The notes under the pieces are model-generated. The model was not told the origin of the DNA, did no database searches, and saw only the letters and a program-made list of their open reading frames with translations. From Candidatus Paracaedibacteraceae bacterium (GTDB lineage: Bacteria; Pseudomonadota; Alphaproteobacteria; Paracaedibacterales; Paracaedibacteraceae): 64,000 bases of DNA. The stretch is taken from positions 613,508 through 677,507 of the forward strand of contig JAHBYI010000001.1 in the NCBI GenBank assembly GCA_019636035.1, given 5' to 3'. A program made the position numbers and the translations under genes. Each line of letters opens with the position of its first letter. Position 1 is the stretch's first letter. Positions 7,138 through 19,501 of the stretch are shown here, in pieces.

Positions 7138-8175
7138 ATGTCTGAGATGAAATGTCTTGTCACCCTGTTAATGATGATGACGATGGCTGTGGGGATGCCT
7201 CCCTTGCATAAGGGGGTGAGTTTATCGAATTGGTTTTGGAATCAAAATGATCAATTTGATGCCGAGACGTGGGTTACGGAGCAGGACTATATTTGGTTGA
7301 AAGAACAAGGATATGACCACGTTCGTATTCCTGTTGAGATGGATGATTTGGATCAAGCGTGGTTGTTGCCTAAGATGCGCCAAGCTATTCAGTGGGGAAT
7401 TGATCATCAGCTCATGGTGATTGTGGCGTGCTTTGGTGATCACTACAATAATGAACTTGTCCCTCAGGAAAAATATCAAGACCTCCTTAAAAAGTTGGCT
7501 ATGGTTGTTGCTGAATTTCCGGCGGATAAGGTCTTTTTCCAGTTTGCTAATGAGCCTGATGTTCCTAATCCACAAGATTGGAGTCGTATTCAATCGGATA
7601 TGATTCATGTGGCACGTCAAGTTCTGCCTGATCGTTGGCTTTTAACATCGACACCTCTTCGGTGGCGAGAGCAAGATGGGTGGGATCAACTCAAAGCCTT
7701 TAGGTTAATGATGCCATCAGATGACGATAAAATTATTTATACGCTCTATTTCTATGAGCCTTTTTTCTTTACGCATCAAGGGGCAACTTGGGCAGGGGAT
7801 GAGGCACGGCACGTCAAAGGGTATGCCTATCCTGTTGATATCAAAAATGTCGATGATGTTATCCACAAATTGCCGCCTCAAGAGGTAGACTGGTTACCGG
7901 ATACGTTAAGAGAGCCTTGGGATAAAGCGATGCTGGCTGATCGCCTAAAGCTTATTACAGCATGGCGTGATCAATACCATCGCCCTGTGATGATCTCAGA
8001 GATCGGTGTGCATCGCCCTTATGCGCTTCAGGATTCCGTGAGTCGGTGGTTAGACGATGTGACGCAGATGCTTGATGCGAATAAGATTCCCTATACGATC
8101 TGGGATTACCGTGGGAATTTTAGCCTTAGGTGGGATGATGCTCGTTTCTCAATTCCCAAAGATGAATATTCTTGA
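7138..8175 (+). CDS. Secreted glycoside hydrolase family 5 (cellulase-like endoglucanase)
   Basis: A 345-residue GH5-type enzyme expected to cleave beta-1,4-glucans such as cellulose. An N-terminal signal peptide (residues 1-20, hydrophobic LVTLLMMMTMAVG) points to export. GH5 marks: GYDHVRIPVE (59-68), acid/base Glu139 in FQFANEP (134-140), and nucleophile Glu288 in MISEIGVHRP, with the conserved WDYRG-like aromatic end. No carbohydrate-binding module. The start is uncertain between ATG 7138 and 7147, neither having a strong SD. It ends 1 bp before a convergent MFS gene. For an intracellular symbiont of amoebae a plausible target is the cellulose of the cyst wall (inference). Confidence 0.88.
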   Translation: MSEMKCLVTLLMMMTMAVGMPPLHKGVSLSNWFWNQNDQFDAETWVTEQDYIWLKEQGYDHVRIPVEMDDLDQAWLLPKMRQAIQWGIDHQLMVIVACFGDHYNNELVPQEKYQDLLKKLAMVVAEFPADKVFFQFANEPDVPNPQDWSRIQSDMIHVARQVLPDRWLLTSTPLRWREQDGWDQLKAFRLMMPSDDDKIIYTLYFYEPFFFTHQGATWAGDEARHVKGYAYPVDIKNVDDVIHKLPPQEVDWLPDTLREPWDKAMLADRLKLITAWRDQYHRPVMISEIGVHRPYALQDSVSRWLDDVTQMLDANKIPYTIWDYRGNFSLRWDDARFSIPKDEYS

Positions 8176-8176
8176 G

Positions 8177-9415
8177 TTAGGCAGCTTGTGCTTGAGGTTT
8201 GAAGAATCGTTCAGCCATCTGCAATAAGATCCATCCTGCGATAAAGCACAAGGGGATTGCCATCATGGCTGTTTGATAGGCCTCTTCACCATAAAACCGT
8301 GTTCCATCACCGTTGAGTTGTCCTTGCCACGATACATCCAGAATAATCCCTAGCAAGGGCTGGAAAATGATACCACTCAGCATGACTAAAGCATTGGTAA
8401 AACCTGCTGCTGTTCCGCTAAGGTGATTTTCAACATTTTCTTTAACAGCAGCAAAGCACATGACTTGGCCGGCGTTGGCCATTCCTGCAAAGAACAAAAT
8501 GACGAGCATTGCTTGGTAGGTCATGCTGTCAAATCGAACAGCCGCCATAAATAGGGCTGCTGTTAGGAGAGATGATCCCATCATAACGCGCACAGGGCTT
8601 TTAAAGGTGTTTGATAGACGTGCTGCAAGGGGGCTTCCAAAAGCAATGCCAAGATAGATCATGATGCTAGCGCGGGAGGCCACGTCGTTGGTCACCTGAT
8701 ATTTTTCCATTAAATAAGGAACAGCCCATAACTCGCAAAACGCAGAGATTGGAACATACATTAATCCGCCAACGCTGGCGATGATCCAGTTATAGGGATC
8801 TTGTGCTATTTTCTTTAATCCCTTGAGAAGAGAGAGGGATGAATCATGAGTAACTTTCGGTTTGTCTTGCATCGCAAACCAGAAAATGATGGCGAGCAAA
8901 ATACCAACCGTAGCCGCAATTAAGGTTGCTTCTCGCCAGCCGAATGTATTGCTGAGTATGGCAAAGGGCGGGCCGCTGACCATACCTCCGAGTGTTCCCA
9001 TCATGTTGCTCAGGCCGGCAATCATTGCAAACTGAGCAGGCAAAAACCACTCAGAGCCAACTTTTAAGCAGCTGATAAAGGCGCAGGCTGATCCGGCTCC
9101 GATCAAAAAACGGCCGATTTGTGCCATAAAGAGGGAATCACTTTTGGCAAATAAAAGACTGCCGATAACACACAGTAATGTTGAGTATACCACGACTCGG
9201 CGTGAACCGAGTTTATCAACGATAACGCCACAAGGGATTTGCAAGATGACATAGGAATAGTAATAACAGGACGCTAAGACCCCAAGGGCTGTTGAGGCAA
9301 CACCAAAATCAAGCATGAGATCTTTGGCGATAACACTGGGAGATGCTCTGAGAACCATCTCATACAGGTAAAATAATCCGGCACAGCTCCAGATTAACCA
9401 AGATTTATAGGTCAT
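8177..9415 (-). CDS. MFS permease, second of a tandem pair
   Basis: A 412-residue 12-TM major facilitator. The opening LFYLYEMVLRASPSVI and ILQIPCGVIVDKLGSRR (the MFS loop 2-3 motif) resemble the Pht-like nutrient permeases of Legionella-type intracellular bacteria; that relation is from memory and unverified. Substrate cannot be read from sequence; amino acids or nucleosides are likely. It starts 7 bp downstream of its paralogue, with its SD (GGAG) inside the paralogue's last codons, so the two are co-transcribed and probably coupled. Confidence 0.85.
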   Translation of the reverse strand: MTYKSWLIWSCAGLFYLYEMVLRASPSVIAKDLMLDFGVASTALGVLASCYYYSYVILQIPCGVIVDKLGSRRVVVYSTLLCVIGSLLFAKSDSLFMAQIGRFLIGAGSACAFISCLKVGSEWFLPAQFAMIAGLSNMMGTLGGMVSGPPFAILSNTFGWREATLIAATVGILLAIIFWFAMQDKPKVTHDSSLSLLKGLKKIAQDPYNWIIASVGGLMYVPISAFCELWAVPYLMEKYQVTNDVASRASIMIYLGIAFGSPLAARLSNTFKSPVRVMMGSSLLTAALFMAAVRFDSMTYQAMLVILFFAGMANAGQVMCFAAVKENVENHLSGTAAGFTNALVMLSGIIFQPLLGIILDVSWQGQLNGDGTRFYGEEAYQTAMMAIPLCFIAGWILLQMAERFFKPQAQAA

Positions 9416-9421
9416 TTAATA

Positions 9422-10720
9422 TTAGTGCTCCGTTTTGGTAGCTGGAAATGTTTCTTTAACAAATAACATAACGATCCAAGCTGCTACCATACAAATCGGG
9501 ATTGTCACCATGGCTTGTTGATAGTCGCCTATGCTATACATAGGTGTTCCGTCAGCATTTACAAGACCATCCCACGCTAAATCAATCATTAATCCAAGGA
9601 GCGGTTGAAAAATCACGCCGCTGACCATGACAAAAGCATTCGTGAAACCAATCGTTGTCCCGCTATAACTTGGGTTATTGATTTCTTTTGCTGCTGCAAA
9701 ATAAAGGATTTGACCGCCACAGACCAGCCCTGCAATGAACAGCAAAGCAAAGGTAATTTCAAGCGGAATATTGGGAATATAAATCACAGCCATGAACGGG
9801 GGAATCGTGAGAAGAGCTGCCCAAGACATGACTTTAATCCGACTTTTAATTTTATCAGAAATCGCTGCAAAAAGTGGGCATCCCAAAGCCATTCCAACGA
9901 AAACCATAGCACTAGAGAGCGATGCTTTTTCGTTAGAGATATTATAAAGCCGCATCAAGTAAGGCGTTCCCCAGAGTTCAGCAAAAGCAGAAATTGGAAC
10001 ATACATTAGCCCACCATAAATACCAATCAGCCAGCTTTGCGGATTGCGAACGACAGATTTTAGTCCAACCAAAAGTCCGTCGGATTCTGTGCTTTGGGGT
10101 TCGTTCGAGGCTGAATCTTTAATCAAAAACCAACAAACAAGAATGACAGAAACCCCACAGGATGCCAGGATGAACATGGCTTCACGCCAACCATAACTCT
10201 CAATCAAATAGGCAAAGGGGGCTCCGCCAAATAATCCGCCTAATGTTCCCATCATCATGGTTACCCCGGCGATCATGGCAAATCGTTCAGGGCGTAACCA
10301 AACAGAAGCAACTTTCATGGTACTGAGGTAAGCACAGGCTGATCCTGCCCCCATGAGAAAACGAGCAATTTTAGAAGCTTCTACGGTTGTTGCGTATGAG
10401 AACATAAAGCTACCGACGGTACATAGAATGGCCGAAAAAGTTATAACGCGACGCGCTCCAAGCCAGTCAACAATAACTCCACAGGGGATTTGCAAGGGAA
10501 CGTAGGCATAGTAGTAGTACGAAGCAATGACCCCAATCATTGTTGATGTTGCGCCAAAATCAAGAGCCATATCTTGAGTCATAACGCTCGGGGAGACCCG
10601 TAAAATATATTCATAGAGGTAAAAGAGTGCCGCACAACCCCAAACAACCCAGCCATAGCCTGCCCCGACAACAGGCTTTACGCTTGAGGTCATGGTTAGG
10701 GTCTGTGTATTCTGGGACAT
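9422..10720 (-). CDS. MFS permease, first of a tandem pair
   Basis: A 432-residue paralogue of the downstream gene, sharing LFYLYEYILRVSPSVM, PLQIPCGVIVDWLGARR, RFLMGAGSACAYLSTMKV and the GVIFQPLLGL stretch in TM11. Twelve predicted TM segments. Ahead of the ATG is a purine-rich run (GAGAGAGAGAGAACA) serving as SD. The pair arose by duplication and may have split substrate ranges. Copy B of the dispersed repeat lies just upstream. Confidence 0.85.
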   Translation of the reverse strand: MSQNTQTLTMTSSVKPVVGAGYGWVVWGCAALFYLYEYILRVSPSVMTQDMALDFGATSTMIGVIASYYYYAYVPLQIPCGVIVDWLGARRVITFSAILCTVGSFMFSYATTVEASKIARFLMGAGSACAYLSTMKVASVWLRPERFAMIAGVTMMMGTLGGLFGGAPFAYLIESYGWREAMFILASCGVSVILVCWFLIKDSASNEPQSTESDGLLVGLKSVVRNPQSWLIGIYGGLMYVPISAFAELWGTPYLMRLYNISNEKASLSSAMVFVGMALGCPLFAAISDKIKSRIKVMSWAALLTIPPFMAVIYIPNIPLEITFALLFIAGLVCGGQILYFAAAKEINNPSYSGTTIGFTNAFVMVSGVIFQPLLGLMIDLAWDGLVNADGTPMYSIGDYQQAMVTIPICMVAAWIVMLFVKETFPATKTEH

Positions 10721-10742
10721 GATTGTTCTCTCTCTCTCTCAT

Positions 10743-10840
10743 TAATAGTCGTTCCATTTGGCGTTTCTACTGCGTCATTCGTCGCTCACATACTTACGTA
10801 CGTTTCGCTCCTTGTATAAAAACCAACTAAAACAACTATA
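10743..10840. repeat. Dispersed inverted-repeat element, copy B
   Basis: Shares with copy C the core TCTACTGCGTCATTCGTC and TACGTACGTTTCGCTCCT, then a TATAAAAACCAACT-like tail ending CAACTATA; about 98 bp. It fills most of the gap between the MFS pair and ligA; I see no gene in 10721-10953. Confidence 0.75.
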
Positions 10841-10953
10841 CATTGATTTAATTATTCTCGATTTATGCCTGAATATACAGAGGTTTTGCAAGAAAAAACT
10901 AATTAATTCATGTTCTGTTGAAATAATGTTACAAAACAGTGGGTATAATAATA

Positions 10954-14707
<3,754 letters not shown>

Positions 14708-14722
14708 GGTGTGCGTTCCTTC

Positions 14723-15559
14723 TTACACTTTTGGCTTAATCGGTGTTGCCGGTTCAGCAGAAACAAGCTGTTCTTTTTGAGCTTGCTTTTTCGGCAGGAC
14801 AATTTTGGGATTCTTGTCTGTCATTAAAGCATAGGTGTCAATATACCACGGGCTTGCCGGGAAATTATGGCCTAAAACAGCGGCTGTTTGTTGGGCTTGA
14901 TCCGGAAGACCAAGAGCAAGGTAACATTCAACCATGCGATGTAAGGCTTCGGGGACATGGGATGTCGTTTGGAATTGATCCACAACAACCTTAAAACGGT
15001 TGACGGCTGCTAGATAGGAACGTTGACGTAAATAATAGCGACCAACATCCATTTCTTTGCCTGCCAAATGATCTCGCAGTAAGTCTAGTTTGAATTTAGC
15101 ATCTCGAGCATAAGGACTATCCGGGAAGCGGTTTAAGACTTCACGGAAGGAATCTTCGGCTTTTTGCGTGACTGTTTGGTCACGGTGTACGGTTGGGATT
15201 TGCTCATAGTTGCATAAACCAACCATATAATAGGCGTATGGCACACTTTCATGACCGGGGTGTAATTGGATGAAAACATTAAAGTTTTCGATGGATTCAG
15301 TATATTTCTTTGCTTCGTAATAGCAATAGGCCGACATGAGCTGTGCTTTGAGTGACCATTCAGAATAGGGATGTTGACGTTCAACTTCAGCAAAAGTCTT
15401 AGCCGCTTGGTTATAGCTGCCACTATCCATCTGATCTTTTGCCATGTTATAGAGTGTTTCAACAGGCATTTGAGCCAGAAGTTCTTCATCCTTGTCAGAG
15501 CAAGAGGCTAGCAGAGTCGTCACAAATGCTAGTGTTGTTAGTTTTTTCTGGATGGTCAT
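14723..15559 (-). CDS. bamD: Outer-membrane assembly lipoprotein BamD
   Basis: The essential lipoprotein of the BAM complex that folds beta-barrel proteins into the outer membrane. Signal peptide with lipobox LLASC (Cys20), then five TPR-like helix pairs: ETLYNMAKDQMDSGSYNQA, HPYSEWSLKAQLMSAY, YAYYMVGLCNYEQI, FPDSPYARDAKFKLDLLRD, and a last pair near 195-250. 278 residues, normal for the family. SD AAGGACG. First gene of the bamD-recN-ligA transcript. Confidence 0.95.
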   Translation of the reverse strand: MTIQKKLTTLAFVTTLLASCSDKDEELLAQMPVETLYNMAKDQMDSGSYNQAAKTFAEVERQHPYSEWSLKAQLMSAYCYYEAKKYTESIENFNVFIQLHPGHESVPYAYYMVGLCNYEQIPTVHRDQTVTQKAEDSFREVLNRFPDSPYARDAKFKLDLLRDHLAGKEMDVGRYYLRQRSYLAAVNRFKVVVDQFQTTSHVPEALHRMVECYLALGLPDQAQQTAAVLGHNFPASPWYIDTYALMTDKNPKIVLPKKQAQKEQLVSAEPATPIKPKV

Positions 15560-15693
15560 TCTTATTCGTCCTTAATCAGCAATCCTTAATTATCTCAAGT
15601 CTAACCGAATCAATAGGTTTATCGCAAGATTGATGTTGTTTGGTTCTGTATGAATAAAAAAGGATGTGATGACTGACTGGCTATAATTCAGCG

Positions 15694-16167
15694 TTATGAC
15701 GCTAGATCATCCAGATGTTCGTGAATGTGCTTTGGCTTTTTGCGAGTAGGCCAAGGATCTGAAACATCACCAAGATGGAGATGAACATCTTGTGTTTCTA
15801 AGCGAATTTCAGGACCACCGGAAAAGACTAAGTGGATTGCACCTTCATTTTCACCGTGAATGGTCAAAAGGTTGTGATCTTCATGTGGATTGTTGGGATC
15901 GAATCCTTTATGGAGGACTTTATCGACATTATGAATTTCAAGGCCGGAATGAACGCGGTGATAGAGTGGTTCGCCGTCTTGCTCTTGTGCTTCGTGTTCC
16001 CAGCAAAATCGATTGGCAAGGGCGCGAAAGGTTTTGGTTTCGGGATCATATTCCATAGACATAAAGGGGATTAAGGCATCCTGCAAGTGGCTTGCTAGAA
16101 CCTGAAGATCTTCCAGATCTTTAGCGATCAGTTTTAACGGTTTTAAGGTGTGTTTGTCCATCGCCAT
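15694..16167 (-). CDS. DUF2948 family protein
   Basis: A 157-residue cytoplasmic protein with the pattern of the alphaproteobacterial DUF2948 family: LKPLKLIAKDLEDLQVLASH at the start, a central ALANRFCWEHEA, and LVFSGGPEIRLETQDVHLHL followed by DVSDPWPTRKKPKH near the end. The function of the family is unknown. The start is either 16167 or an in-frame ATG at 16161; a GCGAGGT SD serves both. Usually found near hisD/murA in relatives; here it stands alone. Confidence 0.82.
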   Translation of the reverse strand: MAMDKHTLKPLKLIAKDLEDLQVLASHLQDALIPFMSMEYDPETKTFRALANRFCWEHEAQEQDGEPLYHRVHSGLEIHNVDKVLHKGFDPNNPHEDHNLLTIHGENEGAIHLVFSGGPEIRLETQDVHLHLGDVSDPWPTRKKPKHIHEHLDDLAS

Positions 16168-16310
16168 ACCTCGCCTTTATAATATTAGTCTTATTCAGAG
16201 TATCATCAATAGAAATGATAGGCTATATGTTAATTTTTAAGCACTATTTAATTTGATTATCATTTATTCCGTTGCAGGGTTATGTGCATAAATTGCAAAA
16301 ATTATCGTAA

Positions 16311-16340
16311 AAAAAACCCGGGAAAATTCCCGGGTTTTTT
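16311..16340 (-). terminator. Rho-independent terminator of the porin gene
   Basis: Hairpin of 14-bp arms AAAAAACCCGGGAA/TTCCCGGGTTTTTT with a 2-nt loop, 18 bp past the porin stop codon; bidirectional by sequence. Confidence 0.9.
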
Positions 16341-16357
16341 GCTTAAATCGTCTTCAA

Positions 16358-17677
16358 TTAGAAGCTGATTTTTGTACCCATGATGAATACAGCAGCTTGG
16401 TTCTTTGCATTAGACAAAGTATGTGGATTACGCTTGCCGTTGAAAGCATTTGTAAAGTTTTGTTCTAGAGTTTGTGCTGTTGCATTTGATTTGGTACGAA
16501 CGAAGTCAACTTCACCAAAGAATTTCAAACCAGCAACAGGAACAACGTCACCTGTTAAGCTCCAGACATCGGTCTTTGCTTTACGAACAGCGTCTGTTTC
16601 ACGATCCATACGTTGGTAAGAAGCTGCAAATTTGTAAGCACCCATTGTATAACCGGCACCAATGTTCCATGCTTGACCGGAATCACCTTGGTGAAGGTTG
16701 CCGGTTGTAACGGCATTTGCACCTGATGTAATTGTTGCTTGACGACGGAAATTACGAGAATGTCCGTTATCCAACCAACCACCACCAACTTGAACTAGAT
16801 GTCCGTTTGATAGGCGGTATGCAACGATTGTACCCAACTGGTAAGCAGATGTATTACGTAGACGAAGTTTTGTTCCGCCAACTGCCTTGGATTCATCTGT
16901 AACTGTTTGGTTGTTTGTCGCTGACAAATAAGAAATATCTGTCAAATATGTACCATTAAGGTTGAAGCCCCAGTTGCCAACTTCTTTTTTGAAGGACAAA
17001 CCGAATGCCCAGCTACGAACGCCGTATACATCCATGTCGGATGGAAGTGCCGGCAGAAGGTGACGGTTACCCGGAACATTGCCATTTCCTTGGATGGAGT
17101 TATTATCTAACTTAGCATCGCCTAGGTGGGATGTTTGTGGGGTATAAGCAACACCAAAACGGAAATCCCAAAGTTCAGGTGTATAGTACACTAACTTTGT
17201 TGCATATCCGGTGTCACCAATGTTGTCGTTACCGCGAAGAGCGAATGATGAGAAGTTATAAACGTTCTTGTAACCGCCGTCAAATGCACCGGCGCCACCA
17301 ACGATTGCACCGGCATCTTCGATCATGGTGTCTTCCGGGCCAACAACGTTACCGAATTGGAATGTACCGCCCTTTGTATTGAACTCAATGTAGTTTTGAG
17401 CGATTGTCGGGCTAACGTTGGAGTTAGCTTGCATGTTGATTTTGTACTTGTATTCGATACCGGAAGCTGTACGACCAGCAACCAAGAAGAACAAGTCAGA
17501 AATATCATTTGAGAAGTGGTGAGCACGTGCTTTACCGTTTGCTTTAACTTTTTGGTTAACAGCATAGATGTTCATAATGGTGTTACCACTGATTTTCAGT
17601 GTAGGAGCAACAGCCTCAGCCATTGCGGATGTGCTAAGCGCGGCAATTGCCATGGCGCTAAGAACTAACTTTTTCAT
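16358..17677 (-). CDS. Outer-membrane porin
   Basis: A 439-residue beta-barrel protein. Signal peptide MKKLVLSAMAIAALSTSAMA with AMA cleavage. The mature chain has alternating amphipathic strands rich in aromatic and glycine residues, periplasmic turns and a terminal phenylalanine (FIMGTKISF) as recognised by BAM. The N-terminal part (LKISGNTIMNIYAV, then IEFNTKGGTFQFGNVVG) matches Gram-negative porins of the alphaproteobacterial kind. Strong SD GGAGGG, own promoter and strong terminator suggest it is an abundant protein. Substrate unknown. Confidence 0.85.
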   Translation of the reverse strand: MKKLVLSAMAIAALSTSAMAEAVAPTLKISGNTIMNIYAVNQKVKANGKARAHHFSNDISDLFFLVAGRTASGIEYKYKINMQANSNVSPTIAQNYIEFNTKGGTFQFGNVVGPEDTMIEDAGAIVGGAGAFDGGYKNVYNFSSFALRGNDNIGDTGYATKLVYYTPELWDFRFGVAYTPQTSHLGDAKLDNNSIQGNGNVPGNRHLLPALPSDMDVYGVRSWAFGLSFKKEVGNWGFNLNGTYLTDISYLSATNNQTVTDESKAVGGTKLRLRNTSAYQLGTIVAYRLSNGHLVQVGGGWLDNGHSRNFRRQATITSGANAVTTGNLHQGDSGQAWNIGAGYTMGAYKFAASYQRMDRETDAVRKAKTDVWSLTGDVVPVAGLKFFGEVDFVRTKSNATAQTLEQNFTNAFNGKRNPHTLSNAKNQAAVFIMGTKISF

Positions 17678-17735
17678 AAGAAACCCTCCGAATTTACATT
17701 TTTAGGAGCCCGCACGGGGTCCAACTAAGTCAATA

Positions 17736-17762
17736 ATCATACAAAGTAAAGATGGATTTCAA
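17736..17762 (-). promoter_or_regulatory. Probable porin promoter
   Basis: On the minus strand TTGAAA, a 15-bp spacer and TATGAT. The spacer is short, so the -35 assignment is tentative. The roughly 50-nt leader holds a GC-rich small hairpin (GGACCCCG/CGGGCTCC, one mismatch). Confidence 0.4.
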
Positions 17763-17849
17763 CTGATTATCGATATTTCTGTGACAAAATCTAACTGGTT
17801 GTTGTTTAAAAACCACACAAATAAAAATGGTTAAAATTGTATGAAGAAA

Positions 17850-18176
17850 TTAATTTTTTCTAAAAGACTTAAATGCGCCTGTTCGCACGGCGAGTGTTGG
17901 GTCAAGTAAGCCCTTTTTAATCTTCATTTCGTGAATTAACGTTTCGATGTAATCTGCTTGTCCTTTTGATGATGCTAACATTTTTTGGTTGCTGTTCAAC
18001 AGGATACGCATCATGTACATGAAGTTATTCTTGATGTCTCGATCATCCAGAGCCATGGTTTGAACGGGAATGAAAGGCTGCTTCTTTTGTTCTGCTACTT
18101 TGGGAGATTCCGGTGTCTTATTGGTCAAGGATGATTGAAACATGTCAACCTGTTCAAACGTTTTAGCCTTAGACAT
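17850..18176 (-). CDS. Hypothetical protein, 108 residues
   Basis: Start at 18176 (MSKAKTFEQVDMF) is preceded by GGAA; a longer frame would run through the adjacent tRNA-Leu and is rejected. The chain is hydrophilic: a variable Pro/Gln/Lys-rich first half, then a helical second half (DRDIKNNFMYMMRILLNSNQ) and a basic end. No signal peptide or TM segment. Family not recognised; the second half looks like a conserved soluble helical domain. Confidence 0.55.
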   Translation of the reverse strand: MSKAKTFEQVDMFQSSLTNKTPESPKVAEQKKQPFIPVQTMALDDRDIKNNFMYMMRILLNSNQKMLASSKGQADYIETLIHEMKIKKGLLDPTLAVRTGAFKSFRKN

Positions 18177-18201
18177 AGACGATTCCGAATAGTAAAGTGG
18201 G

Positions 18202-18287
18202 TGGTGCCTGCTGCCAGACTCGAACTGGCACGCCCAAAGAGCGACAGATTTTAAGTCTGTTGTGTCTACCGATTTCACCAAGCAGGC
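18202..18287 (-). tRNA. tRNA-Leu (anticodon TAA)
   Basis: Class II tRNA with a long variable arm: acceptor GCCTGCT/AGCAGGC, anticodon stem ACAGA/TCTGT with loop CTTAAAA, variable arm around CGCTCTTTGGGCG, T-arm GCCAGTTCGAGTCTGGC, discriminator A and encoded CCA; 86 nt. Confidence 0.97.
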
Positions 18288-18405
18288 ATAGGTACACAAT
18301 AATAAACTATTTTTTCTTAAGCAAGAAAATCTTGATGTCTTAGAAGATTTTTTATTAAACATATGATATGCTCAAGCCAAGTATAGTATAAAATATGGTT
18401 CTGAT

Positions 18406-19284
18406 GTGACAACTAACTTTGATAAAATATCGATTCATAAGTGCTTTATTTTTCATAATCTTGTCAATGAGGGAACCTCTGCTGTTGCTGCTCGGAAATT
18501 AAAATTACCTGCTTTTAAAATCCATAACGATATTAATTCTCTTGAGAAATTTATTGGCGAACCTTTGATTTTGCGTAATCAAAGTAGAGTTATCTTGACC
18601 GAAGCCGGGCAGAATTTTGCCGAATTTTGCCGGATTGTTGTGGAGTCTATGCCTTTGATACAACAAGAGACCCAAGAACCGCATGATTTGAAAATCGCAA
18701 CAACTCACGGGCTTGCTGAAAATGAATTGCCTGACATTTTAACTAAATTTCAGGAAGAATATCCCAAGATTAAAATTGCTGTTTTGGCAGGGCCCGAGTA
18801 TTTGGATTTCACCAATCCTAGTATTGATGTTATTATTGGTGAGTTTTTAGTTAATCGAGCAGATCTTACCCAGACCCAACTTATGGTGACGCGCATCGTG
18901 TTTGTGGCAACTCAGAGTTATCTTAACCGGCATGGTATCCCAAAAACGCATGAGGATTTAAGAGGGCATAACTTACTTGTTCCGCTGGGATACAAACTTG
19001 AGCCAAGAGTTTTTTTTGATACAATAGAGCCGTTTTTTCAATCTAATATGTTGAAATCAGTTTGTAAAATGGCCTTGCTTGGTAAGGGGGTGATGGCGAT
19101 TCCAAAAAATCGCTTGCAATCAGATGAAACTTTATTTAGAAATTTAATTATCGTTAACGAAAATTTGCAATCTTCTGAGGTAAAAACTTTTTTCATTAGG
19201 AAAAGAATATCGTCAAAGGCTGCGATGTTAAATCGATTGTGTGAAATAACTAAGAATTTTATAGGGAGAAATAATCTTGTCTAA
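18406..19284 (+). CDS. LysR-family transcriptional regulator
   Basis: 292 residues. N-terminal winged helix-turn-helix (about 8-65: FHNLVNEGTSAVAARKLKL, then SLEKFIGEPLILRNQSRVIL and TEAGQNF) and a C-terminal periplasmic-binding-like sensor domain (about 85-280) with LKIATTHGLAENELPDILTKF and an SYLNRHGIPKTHEDLRGHNL stretch typical of LysR proteins. GTG start, weak SD. It is monocistronic with its own terminator. LysR genes usually regulate a divergent neighbour, but here only a tRNA is upstream, so the target is unclear. Confidence 0.85.
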   Translation: MTTNFDKISIHKCFIFHNLVNEGTSAVAARKLKLPAFKIHNDINSLEKFIGEPLILRNQSRVILTEAGQNFAEFCRIVVESMPLIQQETQEPHDLKIATTHGLAENELPDILTKFQEEYPKIKIAVLAGPEYLDFTNPSIDVIIGEFLVNRADLTQTQLMVTRIVFVATQSYLNRHGIPKTHEDLRGHNLLVPLGYKLEPRVFFDTIEPFFQSNMLKSVCKMALLGKGVMAIPKNRLQSDETLFRNLIIVNENLQSSEVKTFFIRKRISSKAAMLNRLCEITKNFIGRNNLV

Positions 19285-19341
19285 ACGTCATAAAAAAAAT
19301 AGTATAATTTCTGTCATGTTCAGCCCTCTATTTGCATAATA

Positions 19342-19369
19342 AAAAATCCCGGGAAATCCCGGGATTTTT
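19342..19369 (+). terminator. Terminator of the lysR gene
   Basis: Arms AAAAATCCC/GGGATTTTT around GGGAAATCCC, with a T run. Its CCCGGG core resembles the porin terminator 3 kb away. Confidence 0.85.
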
Positions 19370-19415
19370 GTTATTCTTGACATCAGGTTTATGATCGGGC
19401 ATATATAAAGCACGT

Positions 19416-19492
19416 GGGCCTGTAGTTCAGTTGGTTAGAACCCTCCGCTCATAACGGAGTTGTCGCAGGTTCGAGTCCTGCCGGGCCCACCA
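19416..19492 (+). tRNA. tRNA with CAT anticodon (elongator Met or lysidine-modified Ile2)
   Basis: Acceptor GGGCCTG/CGGGCCC, D-arm GTAGTTCAGTTGGTTAGAAC, anticodon stem CTCCG/CGGAG with loop CTCATAA, T-arm GCAGGTTCGAGTCCTGC, discriminator A, encoded CCA; 77 nt. It lacks the C1 mismatch and GGG/CCC anticodon stem of initiator tRNA. Whether C34 becomes lysidine cannot be decided here. Confidence 0.93.
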
Positions 19493-19501
19493 CATCGAAT
19501 T

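Noticed and set aside
17850-18362. 170-residue form of the small hypothetical gene
   Set aside because: Its first 62 codons run antisense-free through the tRNA-Leu gene; the start at 18176 has an SD and avoids it.
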